This document shows positions 1 through 9,179 of a DNA stretch of 36,609 nt, piece by piece. The notes under the pieces are model-generated. The model saw only the letters and a list, made by a program, of their open reading frames with translations, did not search any database and was not told the origin of the DNA. The stretch comes from CAVUAN01 sp963739435 (GTDB lineage: Bacteria; Acidobacteriota; Thermoanaerobaculia; UBA5066; Gp7-AA6). Each line of letters begins with the position of its first letter. Position 1 is the first letter of the stretch. The stretch lies in assembly GCA_963739435.1 (NCBI GenBank), contig CAVUAN010000013.1, positions 1 to 36,609 on the forward strand, written 5' to 3'. The position numbers and the translations under genes are program-made.

Positions 1-29
1 GGCGGCCGTAACTATAACGGTCCTAAGGT

Positions 30-299
30 TGCATTCGCTGCCTTAGTAAAATCTGGCCAAATGCTGGAACGTCTGAGCATCTTCGGCTACTCGCCGCGCA
101 AGCAGCAGTGACAATGCCTGGAGTGCAGATAATCAGCAGGAAAGGCCGCATCGAAATGAAGATGCGGAATCCTCAGAGACTTTACGCCAGACGATCTGAC
201 CTGGTGAGGTCGGATCGAAGAGAAAGTCCGGACTGCATGGCGACATGCAGAGGTCGGCAGAAATGACCGGCCCCCAGCCAGGCTGGAGCAACAAGATCA
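30..299 (+). mobile_element. Group I intron after 23S position 1931, no ORF, apparent terminal A
   Basis: A 270-nt insertion interrupts the conserved CCTAAGGT/AGCGAAATTCC sequence. The 5' exon CTAAGGT (23-29) pairs with an internal guide GCCTTAG (40-46), giving a P1 helix with the expected U-G wobble at the splice site. TTCGCT (34-39) pairs perfectly with the first six bases of the next exon, AGCGAA (300-305), as P10. Core elements are visible: a Q-like AATCAGCAGG (131-140), an R-like CAGAGACTTTACGCC (174-188) and an S-like AAGAGAAAGTCC (218-229). P7 is GACTTT with AAAGTC, and P8 is GATCTGACC with GGTCGGATC. No endonuclease frame is present. The last intron base by this alignment is A, where group I introns normally end in G. 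The insertion destroys an I-CeuI recognition sequence. Confidence 0.9.
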
Positions 300-517
300 A
301 GCGAAATTCCTTGTCGGGTAAGTGACATTGCCCGGGACGGGAGCAATCCCGTCCAGTCAACCGGCTCAAATCGGTGAAGCCCTCCCGGCGCCTGCAGGGG
401 CGTCGCGGGTAATACCGAGGGTAAGGTCGTAGTGATACGATCCCCGTAACGACTCAGGGTTGAGACCCCTGGATGAGGTCGAAAGGCCCCATAACACGCC
501 GGCCCTGACGATTGCTG

Positions 518-1046
<529 letters not shown>

Positions 1047-1297
1047 TTGGGCACTGTCTCCGCAACGCGCTCGGCGAATCTGTAGTACCGGTGAAGATGC
1101 CGGTTACCCGCACGTAGACGGAAAGACCCTGTGCACCTTTACTATACCCAGGCATTGAATTTTGGTGTTGTCTGCGCAGGATAGGTGGGACGCTTTGAAG
1201 CTGGGGTTTCGGCCTCGGTGGAGCGAACGGTGAGATACCACCCTGACGGCACCGGAGTTCTAACCGCAACCCGTAATCCGGGTTCGGGACAATGTCT

Positions 1298-1347
<50 letters not shown>

Positions 1348-1470
1348 CCAAAGGTTCCCTCAGGCTGATTGGAAACCAGCCGTAGAGTGCAAAGGCAGAA
1401 GGGAGCTTGACTGCGAGACCTACAAGTCGAGCAGGGACGAAAGTCGGGCTTAGTGATCCGGTGGTTCTGC

Positions 1471-1525
<55 letters not shown>

Positions 1526-1551
1526 TTGCCCAAGAGTTCACATCGACGGCA

Positions 1552-1610
<59 letters not shown>

Positions 1611-2037
1611 CCGGCTGTTCGCCGGTTAAAGCGGTACGTGAGCTGGGTTTAGAACGTCGTGAGACAGTTCGGTCCCTATCTCGTGTGGGCGCAGGAAATT
1701 TGCGAGGATCCCTCCTTAGTACGAGAGGACCGGGAGGGACGAACCTCTTGTGCACCGGTTGTCGCGCCAGCGGCATGGCCGGGTAGCGATGTTCGAAAGG
1801 ATAACCGCTGAAAGCATATAAGCGGGAAGCCTTCCTCAAGATGAGATTTCCCGGGGGCAACCCCCTGAAGGCCCGTGGGAGACGACCACGTTGATAGGCT
1901 GGGTGTGGAAGCGCCGTTAAGGTGCGAAGCTGACCAGTACTAATCGGCCGTGAGGCTTGACCATAAAATTCTTAAGGCGCGAATCGACAGATTTCAACCC
2001 GTGACTTCTCTTGATGTTTGGAAAACTGTAATAGGTT

Positions 2038-2158
2038 TTCCCGGTGACCTTAGCGAAGGGGCCACACCCGTTCCCATTCCGAACACGGCAGTTAAGCCCT
2101 TCAGCCCCGATGGTACTTCGCGGTAGACTGCGTGGGAGAGTAGGACGTCGCCGGGGAA
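2038..2158 (+). rRNA. rrf: 5S ribosomal RNA
   Basis: The sequence contains the universal 5S signatures CCACACCCGTTCCCATTCC and GAACACGG.AGTTAAGCCC, and the late TGGGAGAGTAGG segment. The ends TTCCCGG and CCGGGGAA pair as helix I. It lies about 75 nt after the 23S 3' end, with no tRNA between. The ends are accurate to within a few bases. Confidence 0.95.
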
Positions 2159-2170
2159 TTAGTTTCGGAA

Positions 2171-2201
2171 GCCCAGGACCCGTTCCTGGGCTTTTCTTTT
2201 T
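2171..2201 (+). terminator. Rho-independent terminator of the rRNA operon
   Basis: A perfect 8-bp stem GCCCAGGA/TCCTGGGC with a 5-nt loop is followed by a T-rich run. It lies 12 nt after the 5S gene. Confidence 0.92.
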
Positions 2202-2202
2202 T

Positions 2203-2540
2203 GAGGCCGCGCGGGCCCGGACCGCGAAAGCCCGTCCGTCCGACCTTCGGAGTATCTCTCCCATTGGTGACCGCCTTCCTCGAGCTCACTCCAGGCTCCG
2301 AAAAGTGTCTCGTCCATATGGGAAGCAGACCGCTGAACCGCTCCAGCAGACCGGCGACTTCGGCATTTGCCCGTAACGGTTTGGGATGAACTGAGTCGTT
2401 TGAACCATACCCGAGCCCTCGTTCTCGGGTTACGGTGCCTCCTCGGCGGCCGTCTCCATGCCCTAGACGCGGCGGGTAGCGGCCCAACCATGCCCTGTGA
2501 GATAGCATTGGCAGAAGTTTCGAACTGGAAGGAGGACAGG
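2203..2540. other. Intergenic stretch without a recognised gene
   Basis: Between the rRNA terminator and the lipoprotein start codon I see no convincing gene. Open frames here lack recognisable protein sequence. A small hairpin CCGAG...CTCGG lies near 2411-2428. The last 10 bases hold the strong ribosome binding site GGAGG (2531-2535) of the next gene. The promoter for that gene presumably lies here but I could not place it. Confidence 0.6.
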
Positions 2541-3473
2541 ATGCAGAGCTTCAAGGGCCTCAAGGCATCAATCTCGATTGGCGTTTCTCTTCTTCTCGTC
2601 AGTTTTCTCGTCGGTTGTGCGGGGCAGGAGGTCGGCTCGGACGGGATCTGGTATCCGAAGGAGCTGCCCGACGCCGGCAGAGCCGTCGAGGCGGCGAGAA
2701 AATCCGGCAAGGACAAGGAATGCCCGGATGACTTCAAAGCCGCCGAGAAGATGAAGAACGACGCGTACACGATTTGGCGGTCCTGCCGCACCAAAGAGGC
2801 AATCGCCATGGCCCTCGAGGCGACGAAGAAGGCGAACAGCCTGTGCCCGCCGAAGCCCGTTCCGCCTGCGCCGCCGCCGCCAGCTCGCCCCGCTGCGCCG
2901 ACCGTGCAAGTGTCGGCGGCGCCCGAGTCGGTCCTGGAAGGCCAGTGCGCGACGCTGACATGGTCGTCCACAAATGCCTCGAGCGTCTCGATCGACAAGG
3001 GAGTCGGAAAGGTGTCGGGCTTCGGGACCCGTCAGGTCTGCCCCGGTAGCACGACTTCCTACACCGTCACCGCGACCGGCGATGGCGGCTCCCAGTCGGC
3101 GTCGACGACGGTAACGGTACGGCCCAAGGTCGTCGATCGCCTGACCCTGCACATCAATTTCGACTTCAACAAGTCGACGATCAAGTCGGAAGAAGATGCC
3201 GACCTGCAGAAGGCCATCGACTTCGCCAAGAAGTACCCGGCTCTCAGGATCTCCCTCGTCGGCTACACCGACAGCGTCGGCACGCCGGCGTACAACCAGA
3301 AGCTCTCGGAGCGTCGGGCCGCGGCCGTGAAGGACTACCTCGTCAAGAACGGCGTCGCCGCGGCGAGGATCGAGACCTCGGGACGGGGAGAGAACGACCC
3401 CATCGCGGACAACAAGACCGACAAAGGCCGGGCCGAGAACCGGCGGGTCGAGATCCAGGCCCTTTCCGAATAA
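2541..3473 (+). CDS. OmpA-family peptidoglycan-binding lipoprotein
   Basis: The product has 310 aa. Residues 1-26 are a lipoprotein signal peptide ending in the lipobox LVGC with Cys26, so the mature protein is probably anchored in the outer membrane. A short helical region follows, then a proline-rich linker near residue 100-120 and an immunoglobulin-like stretch (ATLTWSSTNASSVSID). The C-terminal OmpA/Pal domain is at about 200-306, with GYTDSVG, NQKLSERRA and NRRVEI, the residues that bind diaminopimelate in peptidoglycan. It probably tethers the outer membrane to the cell wall. The start at 2541 is set by GGAGG ten bases upstream; the open frame extends further 5' without protein-like sequence. 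It is transcribed alone and ends at a strong terminator. Confidence 0.9.
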   Translation: MQSFKGLKASISIGVSLLLVSFLVGCAGQEVGSDGIWYPKELPDAGRAVEAARKSGKDKECPDDFKAAEKMKNDAYTIWRSCRTKEAIAMALEATKKANSLCPPKPVPPAPPPPARPAAPTVQVSAAPESVLEGQCATLTWSSTNASSVSIDKGVGKVSGFGTRQVCPGSTTSYTVTATGDGGSQSASTTVTVRPKVVDRLTLHINFDFNKSTIKSEEDADLQKAIDFAKKYPALRISLVGYTDSVGTPAYNQKLSERRAAAVKDYLVKNGVAAARIETSGRGENDPIADNKTDKGRAENRRVEIQALSE

Positions 3474-3495
3474 GCCTCAGAGTCGGAACCTATGG

Positions 3496-3531
3496 GAGCC
3501 CGGGACTGCGGTCCCGGGCTCTTGTTTTTTT
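3496..3531. terminator. Bidirectional terminator between convergent genes
   Basis: A perfect 11-bp GC-rich stem, GAGCCCGGGAC/GTCCCGGGCTC, with a TGCG loop is followed by TTGTTTTTTT. It lies between the lipoprotein gene and the convergent metallopeptidase gene, and its symmetry could serve both. Confidence 0.9.
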
Positions 3532-3541
3532 AGGTGGCCTG

Positions 3542-4411
3542 CTAGCGAATGCCGCTCCGGAACGTATCGCATTGGCCGGGGTCGCCGGTCGTCAGGCCGC
3601 GGCGCAGCCAGGCGGTGCGCTCCTGCGAGGTGCCGTGCGTGAAGGACTCGGGCGCGACATGGCCCGAGGTCATCCGCTGCAGCCGGTCGTCTCCGATCGC
3701 CGCCGCGGCGCGCAGGCCCTCCTCGAAGTCTCCGGGCTCGATCAGTTTGTGATCCCGGTTGGCGCGGTTGCCCCACACCCCGGCGAAGCAGTCGGCCTGG
3801 AGCTCGACTTTCACGGACATCGCTTTGTCGGCGCGCGACCGGCCGAGCTGGTCGAAGATTCCGAGCTCGTCCTGGACGTGGTGCCCGACTTCGTGGGCGA
3901 TGACGTAAGCGTCGGCAAAGTCGCCGGGCGCCCCGAACCGATCCGAGAGCTCTCGGAAGAAGGACGTGTCGAGATAGACCTTCCGGTCGAGCTGGCAATA
4001 GAAGGGGCCGGTCGCCATGGACGCCATCCCGCAAGCCGAGCGCGCGGCGCCCGAGAAGAGCACGAGCTTCGGCTCCTGGTAGGGCTTTCCGCTCCTGGCG
4101 AAGACGTCCTTCCAGACGTCTTCGGTTGACGCGAGAACGACGGCGGCGAATTTCCCGAGCTTGTCGGCCGGTGCGGCCGGAGCCCCCGGGTTGGCGGGCG
4201 CTGCCGGGCCGGGCGCCGTCGAGGCCGACGGAGTATCCGGCGTCGAGCCCTGGACCATCTCCAGGAGCTTCATGGGGCTGACTCCCGTGAGCCACGACAC
4301 GAGGAGAAGGAGGATGAGACCCCCGCAGCCGAGGGTAGCCCCTCGGCCGGAGATCGGGGATCCGCGCTGGTCTTCGACGTTTTCGCTTTCCCGGCCGTCT
4401 TCCCATCTCAT
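3542..4411 (-). CDS. ypfJ: YpfJ-family neutral zinc metallopeptidase
   Basis: The 289-aa protein matches the YpfJ family in length and order. A hydrophilic N-terminus (RWEDGRESENVEDQRG) is followed by a glycine-rich segment and one membrane helix near residues 29-45, then an Ala/Pro linker and the peptidase domain. The zinc motif HEVGHH is at 173-178, followed by the family stretch VELQADCFAGVWG, whose acidic residue probably supplies the third zinc ligand. Family members are predicted membrane-anchored peptidases of unknown substrate. The start at 4411 has GGAGG upstream on the minus strand. It is divergent from the ECF sigma operon. Confidence 0.92.
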   Translation of the reverse strand: MRWEDGRESENVEDQRGSPISGRGATLGCGGLILLLLVSWLTGVSPMKLLEMVQGSTPDTPSASTAPGPAAPANPGAPAAPADKLGKFAAVVLASTEDVWKDVFARSGKPYQEPKLVLFSGAARSACGMASMATGPFYCQLDRKVYLDTSFFRELSDRFGAPGDFADAYVIAHEVGHHVQDELGIFDQLGRSRADKAMSVKVELQADCFAGVWGNRANRDHKLIEPGDFEEGLRAAAAIGDDRLQRMTSGHVAPESFTHGTSQERTAWLRRGLTTGDPGQCDTFRSGIR

Positions 4412-4518
4412 GGCCCTGCCTCCAGCCGCTCATTCTCCCCCGACTCTCCGTTTAGCCGTTTAGGGCTCAACACTCCCCGCGGCCGGACAGTAGAAGAAGG
4501 CATGGACCGGACGTCACC
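4412..4518. promoter_or_regulatory. Divergent intergenic region, ypfJ/ECF sigma
   Basis: This 107-bp gap must hold promoters for both divergent genes. A direct repeat GTTTAGC/GTTTAGG (about 4451-4464) is the only visible pattern. I see no confident -35/-10 pair. Confidence 0.35.
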
Positions 4519-5145
4519 ATGTCGATTGTGGCCGCGCAGGCGCTTCTGACCGGTGGCGTCCGGGGCGGCGCCGAGGCCGGGCAGGCCGGCGGGGCCCTGG
4601 CGGCGCTCGTCGAGCGAGCCCGCCTCGGGGACGCGCATGCCTTCGACCGCCTGATGCTCGAGACCCAGGAGAAAGTGCTCTCGGTTTCCTGGCGGCTGCT
4701 CGGCTCGCGGGAGGACGCCCGAGACGCCTCCCAGGAGGTCTACGTACGGGTTTACCGGCACCTCTCCCGGTTCCGCACCGGGAAGGACCTCCAAGCCTGG
4801 CTCTATCGGATCACGGTCAACGTTTGCCGCGACGCCTTGAGGCGGCGGCGGCGGTCTCCAATCGTGGCTGCTGAGATGCCCGAGCCTTCTGTTTCCGCTA
4901 CTGCGGAGGAGACGCTCCTTCGGGCAGAGCGGCGGTCGCGTGTTCTCGAAGCGCTCGACTGCCTGCCGGCAAGGGAGCGCGCGGCTCTCGTGCTGCGCGA
5001 CCTCGAAGGCTTGACGAGCGAAGAGGCGGCCCGCGTCCTCGGCAGCCGGCCGGGGACAGTCCGCGCTCAGGTCGTGGCGGCGAGGGCAAAGATCCGCGCG
5101 CACTGCCGCCGGGTCTTTGGCGGGGAAGGGGGAGATGCTCTATGA
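4519..5145 (+). CDS. ECF-family RNA polymerase sigma factor (sigma-70 family)
   Basis: The 208-aa product has region 2 at about residues 30-112 (FDRLMLETQEKVLSVSWRLL, then DASQEVYVRVYRHL and LQAWLYRITVNVCRD). An arginine-rich linker follows. Region 4 is at about 140-195 (LPARERAALVLRDLEGLTSEEAARVLG.RPGTVRAQVVAARAKIR), the helix-turn-helix that reads the -35 element. There is no region 3, as expected for ECF factors. The ~28-residue Gly/Ala N-terminal extension before region 2 is unusual, and translation could start later. It overlaps the next gene by ATGA, which suggests translational coupling to a membrane anti-sigma partner. Confidence 0.92.
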   Translation: MSIVAAQALLTGGVRGGAEAGQAGGALAALVERARLGDAHAFDRLMLETQEKVLSVSWRLLGSREDARDASQEVYVRVYRHLSRFRTGKDLQAWLYRITVNVCRDALRRRRRSPIVAAEMPEPSVSATAEETLLRAERRSRVLEALDCLPARERAALVLRDLEGLTSEEAARVLGSRPGTVRAQVVAARAKIRAHCRRVFGGEGGDAL

Positions 5146-5669
5146 AATCGGACAACGAGAACGACTTCGAGAAGATCTCCGAGTGGCTTCGTTCCGAGCG
5201 CCCGCCCTTCTCCGAGGAAGACCGCGCGGCGATGCGGCGCGCCGTCTGGCGCGAGATCGAGGCCCGTCCCCGGCCGGAAGGCGCCTTCTGGCCGGGAAGG
5301 TTCGCATTCGCCGGAGGCGCCGTGCTCGCGGCCGCGGTCGTGCTCGTGGCGGTGCTCTGGCTTCGCCCGGCCACCCAACCCTCCGTCCCGGTGCCGACTC
5401 CTGTGGCGGAAGGTCCTTCCGCGGGTCCCGCGGTTGCGGCATCGGCCGCGAAGCCGCCGGCCGAGGAGTCGCCGATTGTTCCCACCCAGCTCGCTTCTGT
5501 CGCGCCGCGCCGCCTTCCCGCTCCCGCCCAGGCCGCGCCGGCCGAGAGCGTCCCCGTCAAGATCGAATTCCAAACCGCGAACCCGAACGTTCGAATCATC
5601 TGGCTCGTGAAAAAGGGCGAGGCTGTGCCTCACTCGAATCCCTCGGGCCGCAAAGAGGAGATCTCATGA
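5142..5669 (+). CDS. Putative anti-sigma factor, single-pass membrane protein
   Basis: The 175-aa protein has a charged cytoplasmic N-terminus of about 50 residues (ISEWLRSERPPFSEEDRAAMRRAVWREIEA). One membrane helix follows near 51-72 (GGAVLAAAVVLVAVLW), then a Pro/Ala-rich linker. It closes with a short conserved-looking C-terminus (VKIEFQTANPNVRIIWLVKKG). The topology and coupling to an ECF sigma gene (4-bp ATGA overlap, GGGGGAG binding site upstream) fit an anti-sigma factor. No zinc-binding HxxxCxxC motif is present, so it is not a classical ZAS-type anti-sigma. The role rests on context and topology. Confidence 0.7.
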   Translation: MKSDNENDFEKISEWLRSERPPFSEEDRAAMRRAVWREIEARPRPEGAFWPGRFAFAGGAVLAAAVVLVAVLWLRPATQPSVPVPTPVAEGPSAGPAVAASAAKPPAEESPIVPTQLASVAPRRLPAPAQAAPAESVPVKIEFQTANPNVRIIWLVKKGEAVPHSNPSGRKEEIS

Positions 5670-6457
5670 CAAGCCTTCGCCGCGCCCTTCCCACGGTGAT
5701 CCTGATCGCCTTCGGACTCTCCCGGCCGCTCGAGGCGCAGCCGACCCCATCGCCCAAGCCCGACACTCCCAGGGAGGACACCTTCGTCACCGAGAAGGGC
5801 TTTTCGAGCCGTGTCTTCGAGGTCAAGTACCGCGATCCGATAGACCTGGTGCAGGTGCTGCGAGCGCTCGGGAGCGGCTACAAGGGTGCGTCGATGATCG
5901 GGAGCCGCGAGTTCAAGACGATCACCGTGCGCGATTTCCCCGAGAACATCGCGACGATCGAAGCTGCGCTGAAGCGGCTCGATGTCGCGGAGGCGGCGCG
6001 GCCGAACGTGGACCTGCGCCTGTGGGTGCTCGTGGCCGGCAACGGCGAAACGGCTGCCGGCAAGCTCCCGGAGGACTTGAAGGAGGTCGTGGCGACCCTG
6101 AAGTCGACGCTCACCTATCGGAGCTACGTCCTGGCCGGCACTTTCGTCCAGCGCGTGCGCGACGGCGCGCGCGGGATCCACGGCGAGGGCGTGACGGACC
6201 TCTGGGAGGCCGGGGATGGCAAGAACGCCAAGTCGATGCAGCTCGAGTACCAGATCAACTCCCTCAATCTCGAGCCGGCCGCATCGGGGCCGGCGTCGCT
6301 TCGGCTGGACGGGTTCGCACTGCAGCTTTCGGGCCTGGGGCGGGCACAGGTGAAGACCGACGTGACGCTCCGCGACGGCGAGAAAGTGGTCGTCGGCACG
6401 TCCACGGTGCAGGACCATGGGCTCGTAGTGGTCGTCTCGGCAAAGGTTCTCCGGTAG
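5666..6457 (+). CDS. Secreted secretin_N-like domain protein
   Basis: The 263-aa product has a signal peptide (SLRRALPTVILIAFGLSRPLEAQ). A secretin_N-like fold is at about residues 45-110: SRVFEVKYRDPIDLVQVLRAL is followed by KTITVRDFPENIATIEAALKRLD, the usual pattern of secretin periplasmic domains. The remaining ~150 residues form a beta-rich domain (LRLWVLVAG; TLRDGEKVVVGTS). No pore-forming secretin domain follows, so this is not a complete secretin. It overlaps the anti-sigma-like gene by ATGA and has GAGGAG upstream, making a three-gene operon. It may be an envelope sensor or accessory for the sigma/anti-sigma pair; that is inference. Confidence 0.75.
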   Translation: MTSLRRALPTVILIAFGLSRPLEAQPTPSPKPDTPREDTFVTEKGFSSRVFEVKYRDPIDLVQVLRALGSGYKGASMIGSREFKTITVRDFPENIATIEAALKRLDVAEAARPNVDLRLWVLVAGNGETAAGKLPEDLKEVVATLKSTLTYRSYVLAGTFVQRVRDGARGIHGEGVTDLWEAGDGKNAKSMQLEYQINSLNLEPAASGPASLRLDGFALQLSGLGRAQVKTDVTLRDGEKVVVGTSTVQDHGLVVVVSAKVLR

Positions 6458-6508
6458 CGTGCTGCCCGGGCCCTTCGCGCGCGCGCCGTTTCGGGGTACA
6501 ACGCTCCC

Positions 6509-7987
6509 ATGACGATCCGGCGCGTGCTCTTTTACTTCTCCATTCTGGCCGCCGCGGGTTATGGCGGCCTTCTCATCTGGAAGACCTCGTTTTCGGTGGG
6601 CAGCCCGGACAGCTCCGGTTACGCGATCACGGCGAAGCTGATCGCGACCGGCCGCATCGTCACGCCGGTCGGGGCGCTCGGCATCTTCGAGCTGCCCGAC
6701 CGCCTCGCCCCTGCCTTCATGCCTATCGCCTTCCAGCCCGGCCCGCGGCCCGGCACGATGGTGCCGTTTCATCCGTCCGGTTTCCCACTGCACCTGGCAG
6801 CGGCGGGAACGATCGGCGGATGGGAGTACGCCCTGTTTTTCGTGAGCCCTCTGGCGGCGCTCCTGCTCGTTCTGGCGACGTACTTCCTGGCGCGGGAGCT
6901 GGGGCTGTCGCGGGCGTTCGCCTGCGCTGCAGCCGCCATCCTCGCGGCCAGCAGCGTCCTCCTCTTCCAGGCCGTGCAGGCGATGAGCGACGTCGTCTCG
7001 GCCTTCTGGGCGACGGCGGCCGTCCTCTTCGCGCTTCGGTCGCGAAAAAGGGAAGCGTGGGCGGGTGCGGCCGGCGCGGCTTTCGGCGTCGCCGTCCTCG
7101 TGCGGCCGGCCAACGCGATTCTCTTAGCACCCCTCTTGCTCGCCCTGGCGTGGCGGCCGAAGGTGTTTGTGTACTTCGCAGCCGCCGGCGCGCCCTTTGC
7201 GGTGTTCCTGGCTCGATGGAACAGCGCGCTCTATGGCGGACCCTTTCGAACCGGGCAGTCGGGCACCCTCGGCGCTTTCGCCTGGAGCAACTTCCCCGCG
7301 CGCTCCGTTCATTACGCTCAAACGCTCGGGCAGATGTTTTCTCCTCTCCTTCCGCTGGGCTGGGCCGGCCTGGCCGCCGACCGGCGGGTGCCGCTGCGCG
7401 ACCGGGCGTTGCTGGTCCTGTGGTTCGCAGCGTACTTTCTGCTCTACTGCTTCTGGGGGCCGTACGAGGACTGGTCGTACACCCGCTACTTGCTTCCAGC
7501 CTTCCCAGCCCTCGTCGTGGGTGCGGTTCTGTTTGCCCGCGAGCTTCTGCTCTTCCTGGCCGAGATGGTCGAGAAGAGATTCTGGACGCCGCGGCTCGCC
7601 GTGGTGATTGTTGCCGTCCTCTTTCTGGTCGTTGCCGACGCCGAGCGTCGCCGCATCGCCTCGTGGAAGCCTTTCGAGGTTGCCGAACGTGACCGGATCT
7701 ACCCCCTGGCGATGGATCTCGTCCGCAGCAAGCTTCCCGACCGCTCGCTTGTCGTCTGTCATGAGTTTTCGGGAGCGCTGCGCTATTACACGGACTTCCA
7801 ACCGGTTCGCTGGGATTGGCTTGCGCCCGGAGACTTCGGGGTCGTGCGCGCCCAGGCGGAGGAAAAGGGCTACCGTCTCTACGCCCTCGGCGTCCCACGG
7901 GAGCAGGAGAAACTGTTTGAGAACGCTCCCGGGAGATGGAAGGAGATCGGCTCCGTTCGCGACGCCAAGCTCTGGGAGCTGGAGTAG
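6509..7987 (+). CDS. GT-C type membrane glycosyltransferase (PMT/ArnT-like)
   Basis: The 492-aa protein has about 10-12 hydrophobic helices and a soluble C-terminal tail. The first luminal loop contains PDSSGYAITAKLIATGRI, where the acidic residue of PMT/ArnT-like enzymes is usually found. A later loop has WGPYEDWSYTRYLLPAFPALV, a common pattern in this superfamily. Such enzymes transfer sugars from polyprenyl-phosphate donors at the outer face of the inner membrane. Donor and acceptor cannot be read from the sequence. It is followed by convergent and divergent radical SAM genes and another polytopic protein, suggesting a cell-surface polymer or lipid modification cluster. Confidence 0.8.
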   Translation: MTIRRVLFYFSILAAAGYGGLLIWKTSFSVGSPDSSGYAITAKLIATGRIVTPVGALGIFELPDRLAPAFMPIAFQPGPRPGTMVPFHPSGFPLHLAAAGTIGGWEYALFFVSPLAALLLVLATYFLARELGLSRAFACAAAAILAASSVLLFQAVQAMSDVVSAFWATAAVLFALRSRKREAWAGAAGAAFGVAVLVRPANAILLAPLLLALAWRPKVFVYFAAAGAPFAVFLARWNSALYGGPFRTGQSGTLGAFAWSNFPARSVHYAQTLGQMFSPLLPLGWAGLAADRRVPLRDRALLVLWFAAYFLLYCFWGPYEDWSYTRYLLPAFPALVVGAVLFARELLLFLAEMVEKRFWTPRLAVVIVAVLFLVVADAERRRIASWKPFEVAERDRIYPLAMDLVRSKLPDRSLVVCHEFSGALRYYTDFQPVRWDWLAPGDFGVVRAQAEEKGYRLYALGVPREQEKLFENAPGRWKEIGSVRDAKLWELE

Positions 7988-8000
7988 GGTCGGCCGGTCC

Positions 8001-9131
8001 CTACCGGGGCAGCGTCGGCAGACGGACGGCGGCCGGCGCGCCGACGCCTTCGTCTTCGCCCGGGAGCCGGTAGAAGGCCATGCGGCGCTCGCTGCAGGTC
8101 GCGCAGGTTCCGACGGGGCGCCCGAAGTGCAGGCCATTGCGGATGCGCGCCAGCGGGGTCCCCTTGAGGAAGGCCGCGCTGTCGCCCGAGGGGTAGAAGC
8201 CGATCGGGTCGCCTTCCCAGTAGATGCAGGGATTGACGGCCCCGTTGGGCCGGATGACGAAGTAACGGTCGGGATAGGCGCAGCCATGCAGGCGCTGGTG
8301 CCATCGGTAGCTCAGGTGCTCGGCGCGGTCGATGCCCGCCTTGATGCGCCACAATCGCCGCGAGAGGCGGTGCACCGGGTTGCGCGATAACTCCTCCTGC
8401 TTCTCGAACTCGGGAAAGGAGAAGAGTCGCAGGCCCCGGCGCACGGCGTCCCGGGCCGCAGTTGCGAGTTCCTCTCGCAACACCCGGGGATCCTCCTCCG
8501 ACAGCGACTCGGGCCCAATGTCGACACCGACCGTTGGCGAGACGTACCGCACGTCGAGCTCCGAAGCGCCGTACTGCTCCGCAAAGGCAGGCAGGTCGCG
8601 GAGCTCGGCCCGGTTGGACTTCATCCAGGTGAAGATGATGCGCAGCTTGGGTTGCCGCGTCCTTCGTTTCGCCTTCGTTTCTTTCAAGAGCTCGAGCCTG
8701 GAGATCAACCTCTCCCATTTTGCCGGCACACGGATCTTTTCGTAGGTGTCCTTCGTGACACCGTCAATCGAGGCGGCGACGGTCGCGACGCGGGCGTCAA
8801 GAATCGCTTCGGCCGACGCCTCCGTCAGGGCCAGGAGATTGGTCGGAAACCACAGGTCGGGCACGCCGTAGCGGCCGGCGATCGCGACGATCTCCTTGAA
8901 CTTCGGATGGATCATCGGCTCGGCCGCACAGCCCAGGGCAACGCGCCAGGCGCGGGGAAACAGGTCCGCGGCGATCTTCTCGAAGACGGGCACGGTCATG
9001 TTGCCGTCCGGGGGCGAGGCGATGTCGAAGGGCGGGAACTGAAGGCGGTCCGTCGACGAGAAGTAACACATGATGCACTTCAGGTTGCACCGCTCGGTCA
9101 GGTCCAGGATGACGTGGAGAGGCCGGCTCAC
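8001..9131 (-). CDS. Radical SAM protein with SPASM-like C-terminus
   Basis: The 376-aa protein begins almost at once with the radical SAM cluster motif CNLKCIMC (Cys15, Cys19, Cys22). It continues with the partial TIM-barrel pattern of the family (AAEPMIHPKFKEIVAIA; VAASIDGVTKDTYEKIR). The C-terminus has further cysteines (HGCAYPDRYFVIRPNGAVNPCIYW and CATCSERR), typical of a SPASM auxiliary iron-sulfur domain. Substrate is unknown; related proteins modify peptides or act in surface glycan and lipid clusters. It ends 13 bp from the convergent glycosyltransferase gene and is divergent from a second radical SAM gene, 48 bp away. Confidence 0.88.
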   Translation of the reverse strand: MSRPLHVILDLTERCNLKCIMCYFSSTDRLQFPPFDIASPPDGNMTVPVFEKIAADLFPRAWRVALGCAAEPMIHPKFKEIVAIAGRYGVPDLWFPTNLLALTEASAEAILDARVATVAASIDGVTKDTYEKIRVPAKWERLISRLELLKETKAKRRTRQPKLRIIFTWMKSNRAELRDLPAFAEQYGASELDVRYVSPTVGVDIGPESLSEEDPRVLREELATAARDAVRRGLRLFSFPEFEKQEELSRNPVHRLSRRLWRIKAGIDRAEHLSYRWHQRLHGCAYPDRYFVIRPNGAVNPCIYWEGDPIGFYPSGDSAAFLKGTPLARIRNGLHFGRPVGTCATCSERRMAFYRLPGEDEGVGAPAAVRLPTLPR

Positions 9132-9179
9132 GCGGCGATTATCTCATCGCGGTCCTTTACCATCGGCTACGATCGGCTC

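Noticed and set aside
30..299. Reading the first insertion as an rRNA intervening sequence or an archaeal bulge-helix-bulge intron
   Set aside because: P1 with U-G wobble, P10, P7 and P8 and R/S-like elements fit a group I intron. The site is not a helix tip as in typical intervening sequences.
6022..7692. Long plus-strand frame of 556 codons, and similar long antisense frames over 18-25 kb
   Set aside because: These are high-GC shadow frames, rich in Arg, Gly and Pro, overlapping well-supported genes in other frames.
8652..9179. N-terminal extension of the second radical SAM gene upstream of the GTG at 9180
   Set aside because: It is antisense to the first radical SAM gene and has no recognisable domain.
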